33,237 nt of DNA from Rhodospirillales bacterium (GTDB lineage: Bacteria > Pseudomonadota > Alphaproteobacteria > ATCC43930 > CGMCC-115725), in the NCBI GenBank assembly GCA_019689675.1, contig JADGGZ010000013.1:1-33237 (forward strand), written 5' to 3'. Below are positions 15,442 to 23,914 of the stretch, piece after piece. The translations under genes were made by a program, and so were the position numbers. Each line of letters opens with the position of its first letter. The first letter of the stretch is position 1. The notes below the pieces were generated by a model, which worked only from the letters and a program-made list of their open reading frames with translations, searched no databases and was not told the origin of the DNA.

Positions 15442-16353
15442 CTACTCGTAAGTCCCGAGCGCCGCCTCGACGAAGGCTCGGCCGTCGCGGCCGTGAACGA
15501 AGCCGTTGGCGAACACGGCCTCGGGAGCGAGCTTTTCGAGCCGCGCCATCGCTTCGGCGCCCGCGATCCGTCCGTCGAGCGTAGCGCGGAACGTCTCCGC
15601 GACCGCGACCATGTCGGCCCGCATGGGCACGAGGCGGAACACGCCGACGCCGAAGCCGCGGAGCGTTCCGAGCTCGCAGACGAGGTTGCACCAGGTATAG
15701 GAGAGCGTCTGGAGGCCGTTGACGGCGAGGAACGGCTCCCCCTCGAGCGTCCTCACGACCATCCCTTCGGGGTCGCGCGCGCAGACGAACTGACAGCCGT
15801 CCTTGTGCAGCCGGTGCGCGCGGGCATGGAAGCATCGCGCCGAGATCGCGAGCGGCAGCCGGCCCCATGCGATGACCTCGAGCTCGGCCAGAGCTTCCTT
15901 CGCGATCGGCGCGATCGACCGTGCCGGCAGCTCGGCGGGAAGGCAGGCCCGGATCGCGCCCCGCCGCGCGAAATAGCCGAGCGTCGCCGCGTTGTAGACG
16001 TTGACGAAGGGACCGACGACGTGCGGCTTGCCCTCGAGCGCCGCGAGAATTCCGACGTCGTTGCCTTCGACGAGAAGCTCCTCCTGTGCGGCGAGCTCGC
16101 GCGCCTCGCGCCGCTCCCGCTCGCTGGTGACGAGCGCGAGGCTGGAGAGGACGACGGTCTTGCCGGCGGATTTCAGCCGCTCGATCACCTCGCCGAGATG
16201 CGGCGCGAAGAAGGGAGCGCGCTTCGAGCAGACCACTTCGCCGACATGGACGATGTCGAAAGGCGCCTCGTCGGCGATCCGGAAATAGAAATCGCGCAGC
16301 GTCGCAGCGTCCCAATGGAAGAAAACCGGGCCGAGCGAGAGGCGTGCCGTCAC
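15442..16353 (-). CDS. ubiV: UbiV, O2-independent ubiquinone hydroxylation protein
   Basis: UbiV is a U32-family protein that forms a complex with UbiU and hydroxylates the ubiquinone ring without O2. The 303-residue product has four cysteines placed like the 4Fe-4S ligands of E. coli UbiV: C42, then C174, C187 and C191 (C-x12-C-x3-C, in ARCFHARAH and GCQFVCARD). The start is the GTG at 16351-16353, overlapping the ubiU stop (GTGA), with GGAGG 5 bases upstream. It ends 12 bases from the convergent ferritin-like gene. Databases often call such proteins peptidase U32, but the linkage to ubiU and ubiT fixes the role. Confidence 0.92.
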   Translation of the reverse strand: MTARLSLGPVFFHWDAATLRDFYFRIADEAPFDIVHVGEVVCSKRAPFFAPHLGEVIERLKSAGKTVVLSSLALVTSERERREARELAAQEELLVEGNDVGILAALEGKPHVVGPFVNVYNAATLGYFARRGAIRACLPAELPARSIAPIAKEALAELEVIAWGRLPLAISARCFHARAHRLHKDGCQFVCARDPEGMVVRTLEGEPFLAVNGLQTLSYTWCNLVCELGTLRGFGVGVFRLVPMRADMVAVAETFRATLDGRIAGAEAMARLEKLAPEAVFANGFVHGRDGRAFVEAALGTYE

Positions 16354-17330
16354 CGCCACCTCCGCTGGTATGCGCCGGCGGTCTCGCGCTGCCCTTCCGC
16401 CATTTGGCGCAGCTCTGCGACGTCCGCCTCGCGCGCCGCCCCCGCTTCGCCGTCGAGGAGGCGACGGAACGCGCCCACGACGCTGCGAACATAGGCGCGG
16501 CCGCGCTGACGTCCCTCGATCTTGAGGGCGGCGACTCCTGCGGCGCGGAGCTCGGGCAGAATCGCCGCCGTGTTGAGGCTGGTCGGCTCCTCGAAGAGAT
16601 AGCTCGCCTCGCCGCCGGCGACGAAGCGCCCCTTGCAGAGGGTGGGATATCCCGCCGGCTCGTCGGCGGGAAAGCGGTTGATGACCGACCCGGCGAGCCG
16701 CGAGACGGTCTCGCCGTTCTCCTCCGAATAGCTGACATGGCTCGCCGGCGAGCAGGCGCCGACCGTGTTGGGCGACTGACCGGTGAGATAGGACGAGAGG
16801 GAGCAGCGGCCTTCCGCCATCGGGCACATGCCGCCGAAAGCGAAGACCTCGGTCTCGACCGGGATCTGCGGCGTCAGCGCGGCGATGTCCGGGACGGTGA
16901 GGACACGCGGCAGGACGACGCGGCGCACCCCGAAAGCCTCGTGATAGAAGCGTATCGCATCGGCGTGCGACGCAGCCGCCTGAACCGACAGGTGGAGCCG
17001 CAGCCGGGGATGGCGGCGCGCCGCGTAGTCGAGAAGGCCGATATCGGAAAGAATGACCGCGTCGACGCCGAGCGCGGCGGCATCGTCGATCGCGCGGTGC
17101 CATATCGCCTCGTCGCCCGCGCGGGCGAAGGTGTTGACGGCGAGGTAGAGCTTGCGCCCGTGCCGGCGGACATGGGCGAGCCCCGCCGCGAGCTCGTCGC
17201 GGCTGAAGTTCAATCCGGGAAAGTTCCGCGCGTTGGTCTCGTCGCGAAAGCCGACATAGACGGTATCGGCTCCGGCCTCGATCGCGGTCCTGAGAGCGGC
17301 GGGCGTTCCCGCCGGACAGACGAGCTCCAT
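16350..17330 (-). CDS. ubiU: UbiU, O2-independent ubiquinone hydroxylation protein
   Basis: This is the U32-family partner of UbiV in anaerobic ubiquinone biosynthesis. The 326-residue product has MELVCPAGTPAALRTAIEAG at its N-terminus. Its four 4Fe-4S ligand cysteines are C169 and C176 (GGMCPMAEGRCSL), C193 (VGACSPASH) and C232 (TLCKGRF), the same spacing as reported for E. coli UbiU. The ATG at 17328-17330 starts 11 bases after ubiT. In a denitrifier this supplies ubiquinone when O2 is missing. The pair UbiU/UbiV shares a cytoplasmic complex with the lipid-binding UbiT. Confidence 0.94.
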   Translation of the reverse strand: MELVCPAGTPAALRTAIEAGADTVYVGFRDETNARNFPGLNFSRDELAAGLAHVRRHGRKLYLAVNTFARAGDEAIWHRAIDDAAALGVDAVILSDIGLLDYAARRHPRLRLHLSVQAAASHADAIRFYHEAFGVRRVVLPRVLTVPDIAALTPQIPVETEVFAFGGMCPMAEGRCSLSSYLTGQSPNTVGACSPASHVSYSEENGETVSRLAGSVINRFPADEPAGYPTLCKGRFVAGGEASYLFEEPTSLNTAAILPELRAAGVAALKIEGRQRGRAYVRSVVGAFRRLLDGEAGAAREADVAELRQMAEGQRETAGAYQRRWR

Positions 17331-17341
17331 CGGCCTCTCCC

Positions 17342-17845
17342 TCAACGCCTCGATCCGGCGGCCGCCTCGGCGAGGGTGGCGAGATGACGGACGGGCGGGG
17401 GAAGGCTCGCGACAAGATCGTCGAGAAGGTCGATCTCCTCGCCGTCCGTGGCGTTGCGCAGCGCGAGCACGGCGCTCGTGTCGCCCTCGAACCGGAGTTG
17501 GCGGTCGAAGAACGCAGCGTCGCCGTCGATCCGCCCCTCGAGGAGATCGAGCAGCATCGGCAGCGTGCCGCTCAGCACCGCGACCACCGCCCGCTCGCGG
17601 CCGAGCTCGACGACGCGGAGCCGCGGCGGCTTCGGCGGAAGCAGGAGCTGAAGCAGGAAGCCGCGCGGCAACCCGACCGGCGCGAAGAGGAACGACGCCC
17701 CCGCCCACGGCGCCATGCGCTCGAAGACCCCGGGATGACGGCGCGCCATCATCGCGGCGAGGGCGTCGAACACCGGCTGCACGAGCGCGACCGGGGCCGC
17801 TCGCAGGCCCAGCTCCAGCGCCGCGATCACGATACGTCTTCTCAC
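17342..17845 (-). CDS. ubiT: UbiT, SCP2-domain lipid carrier for anaerobic ubiquinone synthesis
   Basis: UbiT binds ubiquinone intermediates through an SCP2 sterol-carrier domain. The 167-residue product has a hydrophobic N-terminal region and then the SCP2 core, with VVELGRERAVVAVLSGTLPMLLDLLEGRIDGDAAFFDRQL and FEGDTSAVLALRNATDGEEI; the F-x-R-x-L-x-x-x-GDT pattern is typical. The start is taken as the GTG at 17845; a second in-frame GTG at 17830 is possible and neither has a good Shine-Dalgarno. An FNR-like site lies 36 bases upstream, so a class II promoter would start the message about at this GTG (leaderless or nearly so). First gene of ubiTUV. Confidence 0.9.
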   Translation of the reverse strand: MRRRIVIAALELGLRAAPVALVQPVFDALAAMMARRHPGVFERMAPWAGASFLFAPVGLPRGFLLQLLLPPKPPRLRVVELGRERAVVAVLSGTLPMLLDLLEGRIDGDAAFFDRQLRFEGDTSAVLALRNATDGEEIDLLDDLVASLPPPVRHLATLAEAAAGSRR

Positions 17846-17880
17846 GGGCGCGAAGCTGGGCGCTCGGACGGCCGCGATCT

Positions 17881-17894
17881 TTGCGGTAGATCAA
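17881..17894. promoter_or_regulatory. FNR/NnrR-type operator between ubiT and nnrS
   Basis: TTGCG-GTAG-ATCAA has one perfect FNR half-site (ATCAA) and the TTG-N8-CAA core. It lies in the 91-base gap between divergent ubiT and nnrS, both typical targets of NO- or anoxia-sensing FNR-family regulators. Distances (36 bases to ubiT, 42 to nnrS) fit class II activation with very short leaders on both sides. It is the best of the three sites in the window. Confidence 0.65.
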
Positions 17895-17936
17895 TTTCCA
17901 CCGCGACGCGACACCGATCCTGCCATAGTCGGCATC

Positions 17937-19037
17937 ATGCGAGGGCATCAACCGTTCTTTCTCGGCGCCGCGCTCTTGGCGATCGTCTCCATGGCTCTCT
18001 GGCTCGCGGCGCTCGAGGGCAGCATGCAAATGCCGTCCGGCGCCCCGGCGGCGCACTGGCACGCGCACGAGATGCTGTTCGGCTACACCGTCGCGGTCCT
18101 CGCCGGGTTTCTGCTCGGCGGCGGCGCCGGATGGCAGCCGCCGCTCCTCTTTCTCGTCTGGCTCGCCGGCCGCATCGCCGCCGTAGCGGGGCCGGCCGAG
18201 CTTTCCGCCGCGCTCGACCTCGCGCTCTTGCCGGCCTTGGCGCTCCTCCGCACCCCACCGCTCTGGCGCGGCTTCAAATGGCCGACGGTCGGCTTCCTTC
18301 CGCTGCTCTTGATGCTGTTCGTCGCCGAGCTCCTCTGGCACCTCGACGCGCTCGGGCGTTTCCCGGGCGGCGCGGCTGCGGGCACGCGGCTGGCGGTCGA
18401 TCTCTTCACGCTGATGATCGTCGTCATGGCCGGCCGGCTCGTCCCCGGCTACACCCGCGCGATGCTGATCCCGGTGCGGACGCCCAAGGACCCGGGCCGG
18501 GAACGGGCGTCGGTCGGGATCGCCGTCGCGCTCCTCGTCTTCGACCAGGTCGACTGGAGCGCGGGCGTCGCCGCCGCTGCCCTCGCGCTCGGCGCGCTCC
18601 AAGCCTGGCGGCTTGCCGGGTGGCGCACGCGCGACGTCCTGAGCCGCCCCATTCTGCTCGTCCTTCACCTCGGCTACGGCTGGCTCGTCTTCGGCCTCTT
18701 CCTGCGCGGCCTCGCCGAGCTCACCGCGCTGATCGCGCCGGCGGACGCCGTTCACGCGACTACGGTCGGCGCGATCGGCATGCTCACGCTCGGCATGATG
18801 GGCCGCCTCGCCCGAACCCACGCCCGGCGCGCGCTCGCCGCCGCCCCAGCGGACATGCTCTCTTACGGCGCGATGTTCGCAGCGGCGTTCGCGCGGAGCC
18901 TTCTTCCGGCGCTCGTGCCCGAGGCGCGGCGCGGCGCCTTGCTCGCCGCCGGCCTCCTCTGGTCCCTCGCCTTCGCGCTCTTCCTGTGGGCGCACGGCGG
19001 GACGCTCGTCCGCGCGCGGCCACGCCGCGAGGACTGA
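17937..19037 (+). CDS. nnrS: NnrS family heme- and copper-containing membrane protein
   Basis: NnrS proteins are polytopic heme/copper membrane proteins of the NO regulon that relieve nitrosative stress. The 366-residue product has about ten to twelve membrane helices and the family motif HWHAHEMLFGY near residues 40-50, followed by MAGRLVPGYTRAML and the late GMLTLGMMGRLARTHARR segment. The ATG follows a gap with an FNR/NnrR-type site, the classical control of nnrS. It is transcribed away from ubiTUV. Slightly shorter than many homologues (near 400) but with both conserved ends. Confidence 0.93.
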   Translation: MRGHQPFFLGAALLAIVSMALWLAALEGSMQMPSGAPAAHWHAHEMLFGYTVAVLAGFLLGGGAGWQPPLLFLVWLAGRIAAVAGPAELSAALDLALLPALALLRTPPLWRGFKWPTVGFLPLLLMLFVAELLWHLDALGRFPGGAAAGTRLAVDLFTLMIVVMAGRLVPGYTRAMLIPVRTPKDPGRERASVGIAVALLVFDQVDWSAGVAAAALALGALQAWRLAGWRTRDVLSRPILLVLHLGYGWLVFGLFLRGLAELTALIAPADAVHATTVGAIGMLTLGMMGRLARTHARRALAAAPADMLSYGAMFAAAFARSLLPALVPEARRGALLAAGLLWSLAFALFLWAHGGTLVRARPRRED

Positions 19038-19053
19038 CGCATGCCGATAACAA

Positions 19054-19073
19054 CGTAAAAGATTATTTTTACG
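19054..19073. repeat. Perfect palindrome in the AT-rich leader of the HTH gene
   Basis: CGTAAAA-GATTAT-TTTTACG, two 7-base arms around a 6-base centre, lies 17 bases after the nnrS stop and 61 bases before the start of the helix-turn-helix gene. The surrounding 60 bases are strikingly AT-rich against the GC-rich flanks. It may be an operator bound by the downstream regulator, or a weak terminator for nnrS; no U-run follows on the plus strand. Confidence 0.5.
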
Positions 19074-19133
19074 CAGAAACAAACCTTTTGCTGCGGAAAC
19101 GGCGGAATCTTGCGCCGACGCGTCGAAAACGAA

Positions 19134-19595
19134 ATGAATTTAGATGCTTCGGCGGACCAGGGGGCCTACAGTTCCTTGTGGAAGGCGTTTTTGGGGAGCA
19201 AGCGACAAAAAGGAAAGATTTCGCCGGGCGAATGGCCGACGATCGTGGCCAGGCACCGCAGCGGCGAAACCCTTGCGAGCATCGCGCGCGCCTATGGCTG
19301 CACGGCCCCGGCCATCGCCTACATCGTGAAGCGCAGCACCGGCGCGGCACCGAAGCACGGCGCCGCGGCGAAAGGCACGGCGCCGCCGAATCGGTCAACC
19401 CCCGGAACACCTTTGAACCAGCAGCTCCGGGACCGCGTGAACAGCGACGTCGCCGCGTTCCTCGTCGCATTCGAAGCGGCCTCCGAAGAGCTGACGGATG
19501 AGACCCGACGGAGGCTCATCGACGCGACCGACCGCTTGCTGCGCGCCGTGGCGCGCACGCGAACCGAGATCGAGCGTCGGTCGGACGAGGACTGA
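19134..19595 (+). CDS. Small helix-turn-helix protein of unknown target
   Basis: The 153-residue product has no recognised named family. Residues about 45-67 (ETLASIARAYGCTAPAIAYIVKR) form a clear resolvase/recombinase-type helix-turn-helix, followed by an Ala/Pro-rich linker (about 68-90) and a helical, charged C-terminal domain (LNQQLRDRVNSDVAAFLVAF...) likely for dimerisation. The ATG at 19134 is preferred to an in-frame TTG at 19110, although no strong ribosome site is visible. It stands alone, with AT-rich upstream DNA holding a palindrome. A DNA-binding regulator is inferred from the helix-turn-helix alone. Confidence 0.7.
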   Translation: MNLDASADQGAYSSLWKAFLGSKRQKGKISPGEWPTIVARHRSGETLASIARAYGCTAPAIAYIVKRSTGAAPKHGAAAKGTAPPNRSTPGTPLNQQLRDRVNSDVAAFLVAFEAASEELTDETRRRLIDATDRLLRAVARTRTEIERRSDED

Positions 19596-19626
19596 GCGGC
19601 GCGCCGCAACCTCCGCAAAAGATTCC

Positions 19627-19653
19627 GAAAACACCGGTCTGCAGGATGTTTTC
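19627..19653. terminator. Inverted repeat between convergent genes
   Basis: GAAAACA and TGTTTTC (7-base arms, 13-base centre) lie in the 75-base gap between the convergent HTH gene and the dehydratase gene. A T-rich arm on both strands and the location suggest a bidirectional terminator, but the stem is AT-rich and the loop long, so this is tentative. Confidence 0.35.
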
Positions 19654-19670
19654 CGACGTGCCGGGAAACC

Positions 19671-21455
19671 TCAGTGGTTGTCGCGCGGCACCCCGTAGCG
19701 CTCGACGATGCGCTGGTATTTGACGGCCATCTCCAGAACGCCGCCGCCCGACAGCTGCCCGACATTGGCGCGATAGAGCTCCTGCCAAGGAGTCTGGCTC
19801 TGGAGCGGCGGCAGCGCGAGCGTGCGACGCCTTTCCGCCAGTTCCTCATCGCTAATGAGGATGTCCGCCCTCCGCCGACGAATGTCGATGCGCACGCGGT
19901 CGCCGGTCCTGAGAAGCGCGAGGCCGCCGCCGACCGCCGCCTCCGGCGAGGCGTTGAGGATCGAGGGGCTTCCGGACGTGCCGCTCTGCCTGCCGTCGCC
20001 GACGCATGGGAGCTCGTTGATGCCGCGCCGCACAAGCGCGTCGGGCGGCAGCATGTTCACGACCTCGGCCGAGCCCGGATACCCGACCGGGCCGACATAG
20101 CGGATGAAGAGGATGCAGTGCTCGTCGATCTGGAGCGCCGGGTCGTTGATCCGCGCGTGATAGTCCTCCGGTCCATCGAACACGATCGCGCGCCCCTCGA
20201 ACGCATCCTCGTCGCCGGGCGTCGAGAGATAGCGGCGGCGGAACTCCTCGGAGATCACCGACGTCTTCATCACCGCGCTGTCGAAGAGGTTGCCCTTGAG
20301 CACGGCGAAGCCCGCGTTCTCTTTCAGCGGCTTGTCGTAGGGGCGGATCACCTCTGGGTCGAGGATGCGGGCGCGGCGACAGTTCTCGCCGATCGTCTTC
20401 CCCGTCACCGTCAGCGCGTTCTCGTGGATCTTCCCGTGCCGCATCAGCTCGGCGATCACGGCCGGGAGCCCGCCGGCGCGGTAGTAGTCCTCGCCGAGAT
20501 ACCTGCCGGCCGGCATCATGTCGACGAGAAGCGGGATCGCGTAGCCGATGCGGTCCCAGTCCTCGTCGGTCAGCGGGACGCCGATGTGGCGCGCGATCGC
20601 ATTGACGTGCCAGGGACAGTTGGTCGAGGCGCCGAGCGCCGAGGCGCATACGATCGCGTTCTCGAACGCCTCGCGCGTGAGGATCTTCGACGGGCGGAGG
20701 TCTTCGTGCACCATCTCGACGGCGCGCTTGCCCGTCTCGTAGGCGATCTGGCCGCGCTCGCGGTAGGGCGCCGGGATCGCGGCGCAGCCCGGCAGCGACA
20801 TGCCCAGGGCCTCCGCCATCGCGTTCATCGACGACGCCGTGCCCATCGTGTTGCAGTGACCGATGCTCGGCGCGGAGCCGGCGACGATGTCCATGAAGCG
20901 CCGGTAGTCGATCTCGCCCGCAGCGAGCCGGCGCCGGGCGTCCCAGACGACCATGCCGGAGCCGACCAGTTCGCCCGTTTCGCTGTAGCCGTTCAGCATC
21001 GGTCCGCCCGAAAGGACGATTGCCGGAATGTCGACCGTGGCGGCGGCCATGAGGCAGGCGGGCGTCGTCTTGTCGCAGCCCGTCGTGAGCACGACGCCGT
21101 CGATCGGATAGCCGTAGAGCACCTCGACGAGCCCCAGATAGGCGAGGTTGCGATCGAGCGCCGCGGTCGGTCGCTTGCCCGTTTCCTGGATCGGGTGCAC
21201 GGGGAACTCGAACGCGATGCCGCCGGCGGCGCGAATGCCCTCGCGCACCCGCTCGGCGAGCTGGAGATGGTGGCGGTTGCACGGCGAAAGATCGCTGCCG
21301 GTCTGCGCAATGCCGATGATCGGCTTGCCGGACTGCAGCTCCTCGCGCGTGAGGCCGTAATTGAGGTAGCGCTCGAGATAGAGGGCCGTCATGCCCGGGT
21401 TGTCGGCATTGTCGAACCACTCCTGGCTGCGCAGCTTCTTCTTCGTCTTCTCCAC
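19671..21455 (-). CDS. IlvD/Edd-family sugar-acid (pentonate-type) dehydratase
   Basis: Fe-S-dependent dehydration of an aldonic acid to a 2-keto-3-deoxy acid. The 594-residue product starts [22 protein letters not shown], typical of the arabonate/xylonate dehydratase branch rather than IlvD of branched-chain synthesis. Three cysteines fit the [2Fe-2S] ligands of that branch: C59 (SPCN), C127 (TTGCDKT) and C201 ([12 protein letters not shown]). The C-terminal [26 protein letters not shown] holds the catalytic Ser region. Its substrate (L-arabonate, D-xylonate, gluconate or other) cannot be told from sequence, and no sugar dehydrogenase or transporter is adjacent. Stand-alone gene, divergent from glgX across 137 bases. 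Confidence 0.9.
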   Translation of the reverse strand: MEKTKKKLRSQEWFDNADNPGMTALYLERYLNYGLTREELQSGKPIIGIAQTGSDLSPCNRHHLQLAERVREGIRAAGGIAFEFPVHPIQETGKRPTAALDRNLAYLGLVEVLYGYPIDGVVLTTGCDKTTPACLMAAATVDIPAIVLSGGPMLNGYSETGELVGSGMVVWDARRRLAAGEIDYRRFMDIVAGSAPSIGHCNTMGTASSMNAMAEALGMSLPGCAAIPAPYRERGQIAYETGKRAVEMVHEDLRPSKILTREAFENAIVCASALGASTNCPWHVNAIARHIGVPLTDEDWDRIGYAIPLLVDMMPAGRYLGEDYYRAGGLPAVIAELMRHGKIHENALTVTGKTIGENCRRARILDPEVIRPYDKPLKENAGFAVLKGNLFDSAVMKTSVISEEFRRRYLSTPGDEDAFEGRAIVFDGPEDYHARINDPALQIDEHCILFIRYVGPVGYPGSAEVVNMLPPDALVRRGINELPCVGDGRQSGTSGSPSILNASPEAAVGGGLALLRTGDRVRIDIRRRRADILISDEELAERRRTLALPPLQSQTPWQELYRANVGQLSGGGVLEMAVKYQRIVERYGVPRDNH

Positions 21456-21493
21456 GGTTCCGCTCCCCTCGCGAATGAAGCACGATCATAGCT

Positions 21494-21510
21494 CGTCTTG
21501 ATCGAAGACG
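21494..21510. repeat. Short inverted repeat in the dehydratase-glgX divergent gap
   Basis: CGTCTT-GATCG-AAGACG, 6-base arms around 5 bases, lies 39 bases upstream of the dehydratase start and next to the larger hairpin at 21510-21549. Position in a divergent promoter region fits an operator. No specific regulator is suggested by the sequence. Confidence 0.35.
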
Positions 21511-21549
21511 CCCGCGGATCGGAAGGGTCGCCCAACCCTCGCCGCGGGC
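21510..21549. repeat. Long stem-loop in the glgX upstream region
   Basis: Outer arms GCCCGCGG (21510-21517) and CCGCGGGC (21542-21549) pair over 8 bases. Inside them AGGGT (21524-21528) and ACCCT (21535-21539) pair around a 6-base loop. On the plus strand CTTT follows almost directly. It lies 43 bases before the glgX ATG. It may be a leader hairpin controlling the glgX operon, or an upstream terminator; which one depends on where transcription starts. Confidence 0.45.
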
Positions 21550-21592
21550 GCTTTCTGCCACATATTCTTCCGGTCCTCCCCAGGGAGACCCT

Positions 21593-23914
21593 ATGGCGAA
21601 CGAGGTCAGGAACATCGAGCTGGAGCAGCCGCCGGCGGCGCCGCAGGTCAGGAAGCCGGCGCCGGTCGCGCCCGGCGGCATGCGAATGTCCGTCTGGCCG
21701 GGCCGGCCCTACCCCCTCGGCGCCACCTGGGACGGGGAGGGAGTGAATTTCGCCCTCTTCTCCGAGCACGCCACGAAGGTCGAGCTCTGCATCTTTGATC
21801 CAACCGGCATGCACGAGGTCGCCCGGATCGCGCTCCCCGAATACACGGATCAGGTCTGGCACGGGTATCTTCCCGACGCGCGGCCGAACCTCCTCTACGG
21901 CTACCGCGTTCACGGGCCGTATGATCCTCCGAACGGCCATCGCTTCAATCCGAACAAGCTGCTCCTCGACCCCTACGCGAAGGCGATCCACGGCCAGATC
22001 CGGTGGAGCGACGCGCATTTCGGCTACCGCGTCGGCAGCCCGCGCCAGGACCTTTCCTTCGATCGACGCGACAACGCGCGCGGGATGCCGAAATGCCGCG
22101 TCGTCGATACCGCGTTCACCTGGGGCGGCGACCGCCCGCCGGGGGTTCCGTGGGAGGAGACCATCATCCTCGAGCTGCACGTCCGAGGCGCGACGATGCG
22201 GCATCCGAGCGTCGATCATCAGAGACGCGGGACCTTCGCAGGGCTCATCTCGCCGCCCTTCATCGACTACCTCGTCCAGCTCGGCGTGACGGCGGTCGAG
22301 TTCCTGCCGGTGCAGGCCTTCGTCAACGACCGGCACCTCGTCCAGAACGGCCTCACGAACTATTGGGGCTACAACACGATAGGCTTCTTCGCGCCGGACC
22401 CCCGATTTCTCTCCTCCGGGCTCATCCCCGAGTTCAAGACGACGGTGAAGCGGCTGCACGATGCAGGGATCGAGGTGTTCCTCGACGTCGTCTTCAACCA
22501 CACGGGCGAAGGCAACCATCTCGGCCCGACGCTCTGCTTTCGCGGCATCGACAACGCGAGCTACTACCGGCTCGAGAAAGACCGGCGCTTCTACACCGAC
22601 TTCACCGGCACCGGCAACACGCTCAACATCGATCACCCGCGCGTGATGCAGCTCGTGATGGATTCGCTGCGTTACTGGGCGACCGAGATGCACGTCGACG
22701 GGTTCCGCTTCGATCTCGCGCCGACCCTCGGCCGCGAGAAGGGAGTCTACAGCCAGGACAGCGCGTTCTTCGACGCGGTGCGCCAGGATCCGGTCCTGGC
22801 ACAGCTCAAGCTGATCGCAGAGCCGTGGGACGTCGGCCCCTACGGCTACCAGCTCGGCAATTTCCCGCCGGGCTGGGCCGAGTGGAACGCGTCCTACCGC
22901 GACACCGTCCGCCGCTTCTGGAAGGGCGACACCGGCCTCATCGCCGAGCTGGCCAGCCGGATCGCCGGCTCATCCGACATCTTCGGCTATCGCGGCCGGC
23001 GCCCGTGGGCTTCCATCAACTTCATTACCGCCCACGACGGTTTCACGCTGCACGACCTCGTCTCCTACAACGAGAAGCACAACGAGGCGAACGGCGAGGG
23101 CAACCGCGACGGCCACGACGCGAATTTCTCCTGGAACTGCGGCGTCGAGGGGGAAACCGACGACCCCGAGATCGTGAAGCTGCGCGACCGGCAGAAGCGC
23201 AACTTCCTCGCAACGCTCCTCCTTTCGCTCGGCGTCCCGATGATTCTCGCGGGCGACGAGATCGGACGCACGCAGAAGGGCAACAACAACGCCTATTGCC
23301 AGGACAACGAGATCTCGTGGATCGACTGGGAGGGGATCCGGCCCGACGACGAGAAGCTGCGCGACTTCGTGCGCTACCTCGTCGCGCTGCGGCGCGAGCA
23401 TCGCGTCTTCTCCCGCCCCCGCTTCTTCCGCGGCGAGGCGGTCTCCGCCGCCGGGCTCAAGGACATCACGTGGGTCGTGCCGGAGGGGCGCGAGGCCGGA
23501 CCCGAGGACTGGCATAACCCCTTCGCGCTCTGTCTCGGCTACGTGCTCGGCGGCGCCGCCGGCGAGTTCTATACCCCCGGCGGTCAGCGCGACATCGACG
23601 AGAGCTTCCTCGTGCTCATGAACGCCTGGCACGAGGATATCGACTTCCAAATTCCGAAGCTGCCGGTGGAGATGGAATGGGAGCAGCTCGTCGACACCAC
23701 CACCGCTTCGGGCCTCGCGGAGACGAGGCGCGTGTTGCGCGCGGGCGACGTGTTCAAGCTCGAGGCGCGCTCGTTCGCGCTTTTCATCAACCGCGCAGAG
23801 GAGCGTGCTGCAAGGACGGATCCGACCGGCGCGATCCACCCCGAGGCGCCGCTCACCGTCGTGCCGCCGGTCGCCCCGGAAATGCCTCCGCCGGACGATG
23901 AAGAGACGGCATAG
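21593..23914 (+). CDS. glgX: Glycogen debranching enzyme GlgX/TreX
   Basis: This GH13 isoamylase-type enzyme hydrolyses alpha-1,6 branches of glycogen or limit dextrin. The 773-residue product has an N-terminal CBM48-like beta domain (YPLGATWDGEGVNFALFSEHATKVELCIFD). Its GH13 barrel carries the catalytic triad D374 (VDGFRFDLA), E410 (LIAEPWDVG) and D482 (ITAHDGFTL), and the YNEKHNEANGEGNRDGHD loop is typical of GlgX/TreX. An extra 30-residue Pro-rich N-terminus (PPAAPQVRKPAPVAPGG) precedes the core, and the C-terminal tail is Pro-rich too. First gene of the operon; the treZ start lies 17 bases inside its 3' end. Feeding linear maltooligosaccharides to TreY is the inferred role. Confidence 0.95.
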   Translation: MANEVRNIELEQPPAAPQVRKPAPVAPGGMRMSVWPGRPYPLGATWDGEGVNFALFSEHATKVELCIFDPTGMHEVARIALPEYTDQVWHGYLPDARPNLLYGYRVHGPYDPPNGHRFNPNKLLLDPYAKAIHGQIRWSDAHFGYRVGSPRQDLSFDRRDNARGMPKCRVVDTAFTWGGDRPPGVPWEETIILELHVRGATMRHPSVDHQRRGTFAGLISPPFIDYLVQLGVTAVEFLPVQAFVNDRHLVQNGLTNYWGYNTIGFFAPDPRFLSSGLIPEFKTTVKRLHDAGIEVFLDVVFNHTGEGNHLGPTLCFRGIDNASYYRLEKDRRFYTDFTGTGNTLNIDHPRVMQLVMDSLRYWATEMHVDGFRFDLAPTLGREKGVYSQDSAFFDAVRQDPVLAQLKLIAEPWDVGPYGYQLGNFPPGWAEWNASYRDTVRRFWKGDTGLIAELASRIAGSSDIFGYRGRRPWASINFITAHDGFTLHDLVSYNEKHNEANGEGNRDGHDANFSWNCGVEGETDDPEIVKLRDRQKRNFLATLLLSLGVPMILAGDEIGRTQKGNNNAYCQDNEISWIDWEGIRPDDEKLRDFVRYLVALRREHRVFSRPRFFRGEAVSAAGLKDITWVVPEGREAGPEDWHNPFALCLGYVLGGAAGEFYTPGGQRDIDESFLVLMNAWHEDIDFQIPKLPVEMEWEQLVDTTTASGLAETRRVLRAGDVFKLEARSFALFINRAEERAARTDPTGAIHPEAPLTVVPPVAPEMPPPDDEETA

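Noticed and set aside
15442-17330. Collagenase-like U32 peptidases
   Set aside because: Both proteins carry the full Fe-S cysteine sets of UbiU and UbiV and lie with ubiT, so proteolysis is not the likely role.
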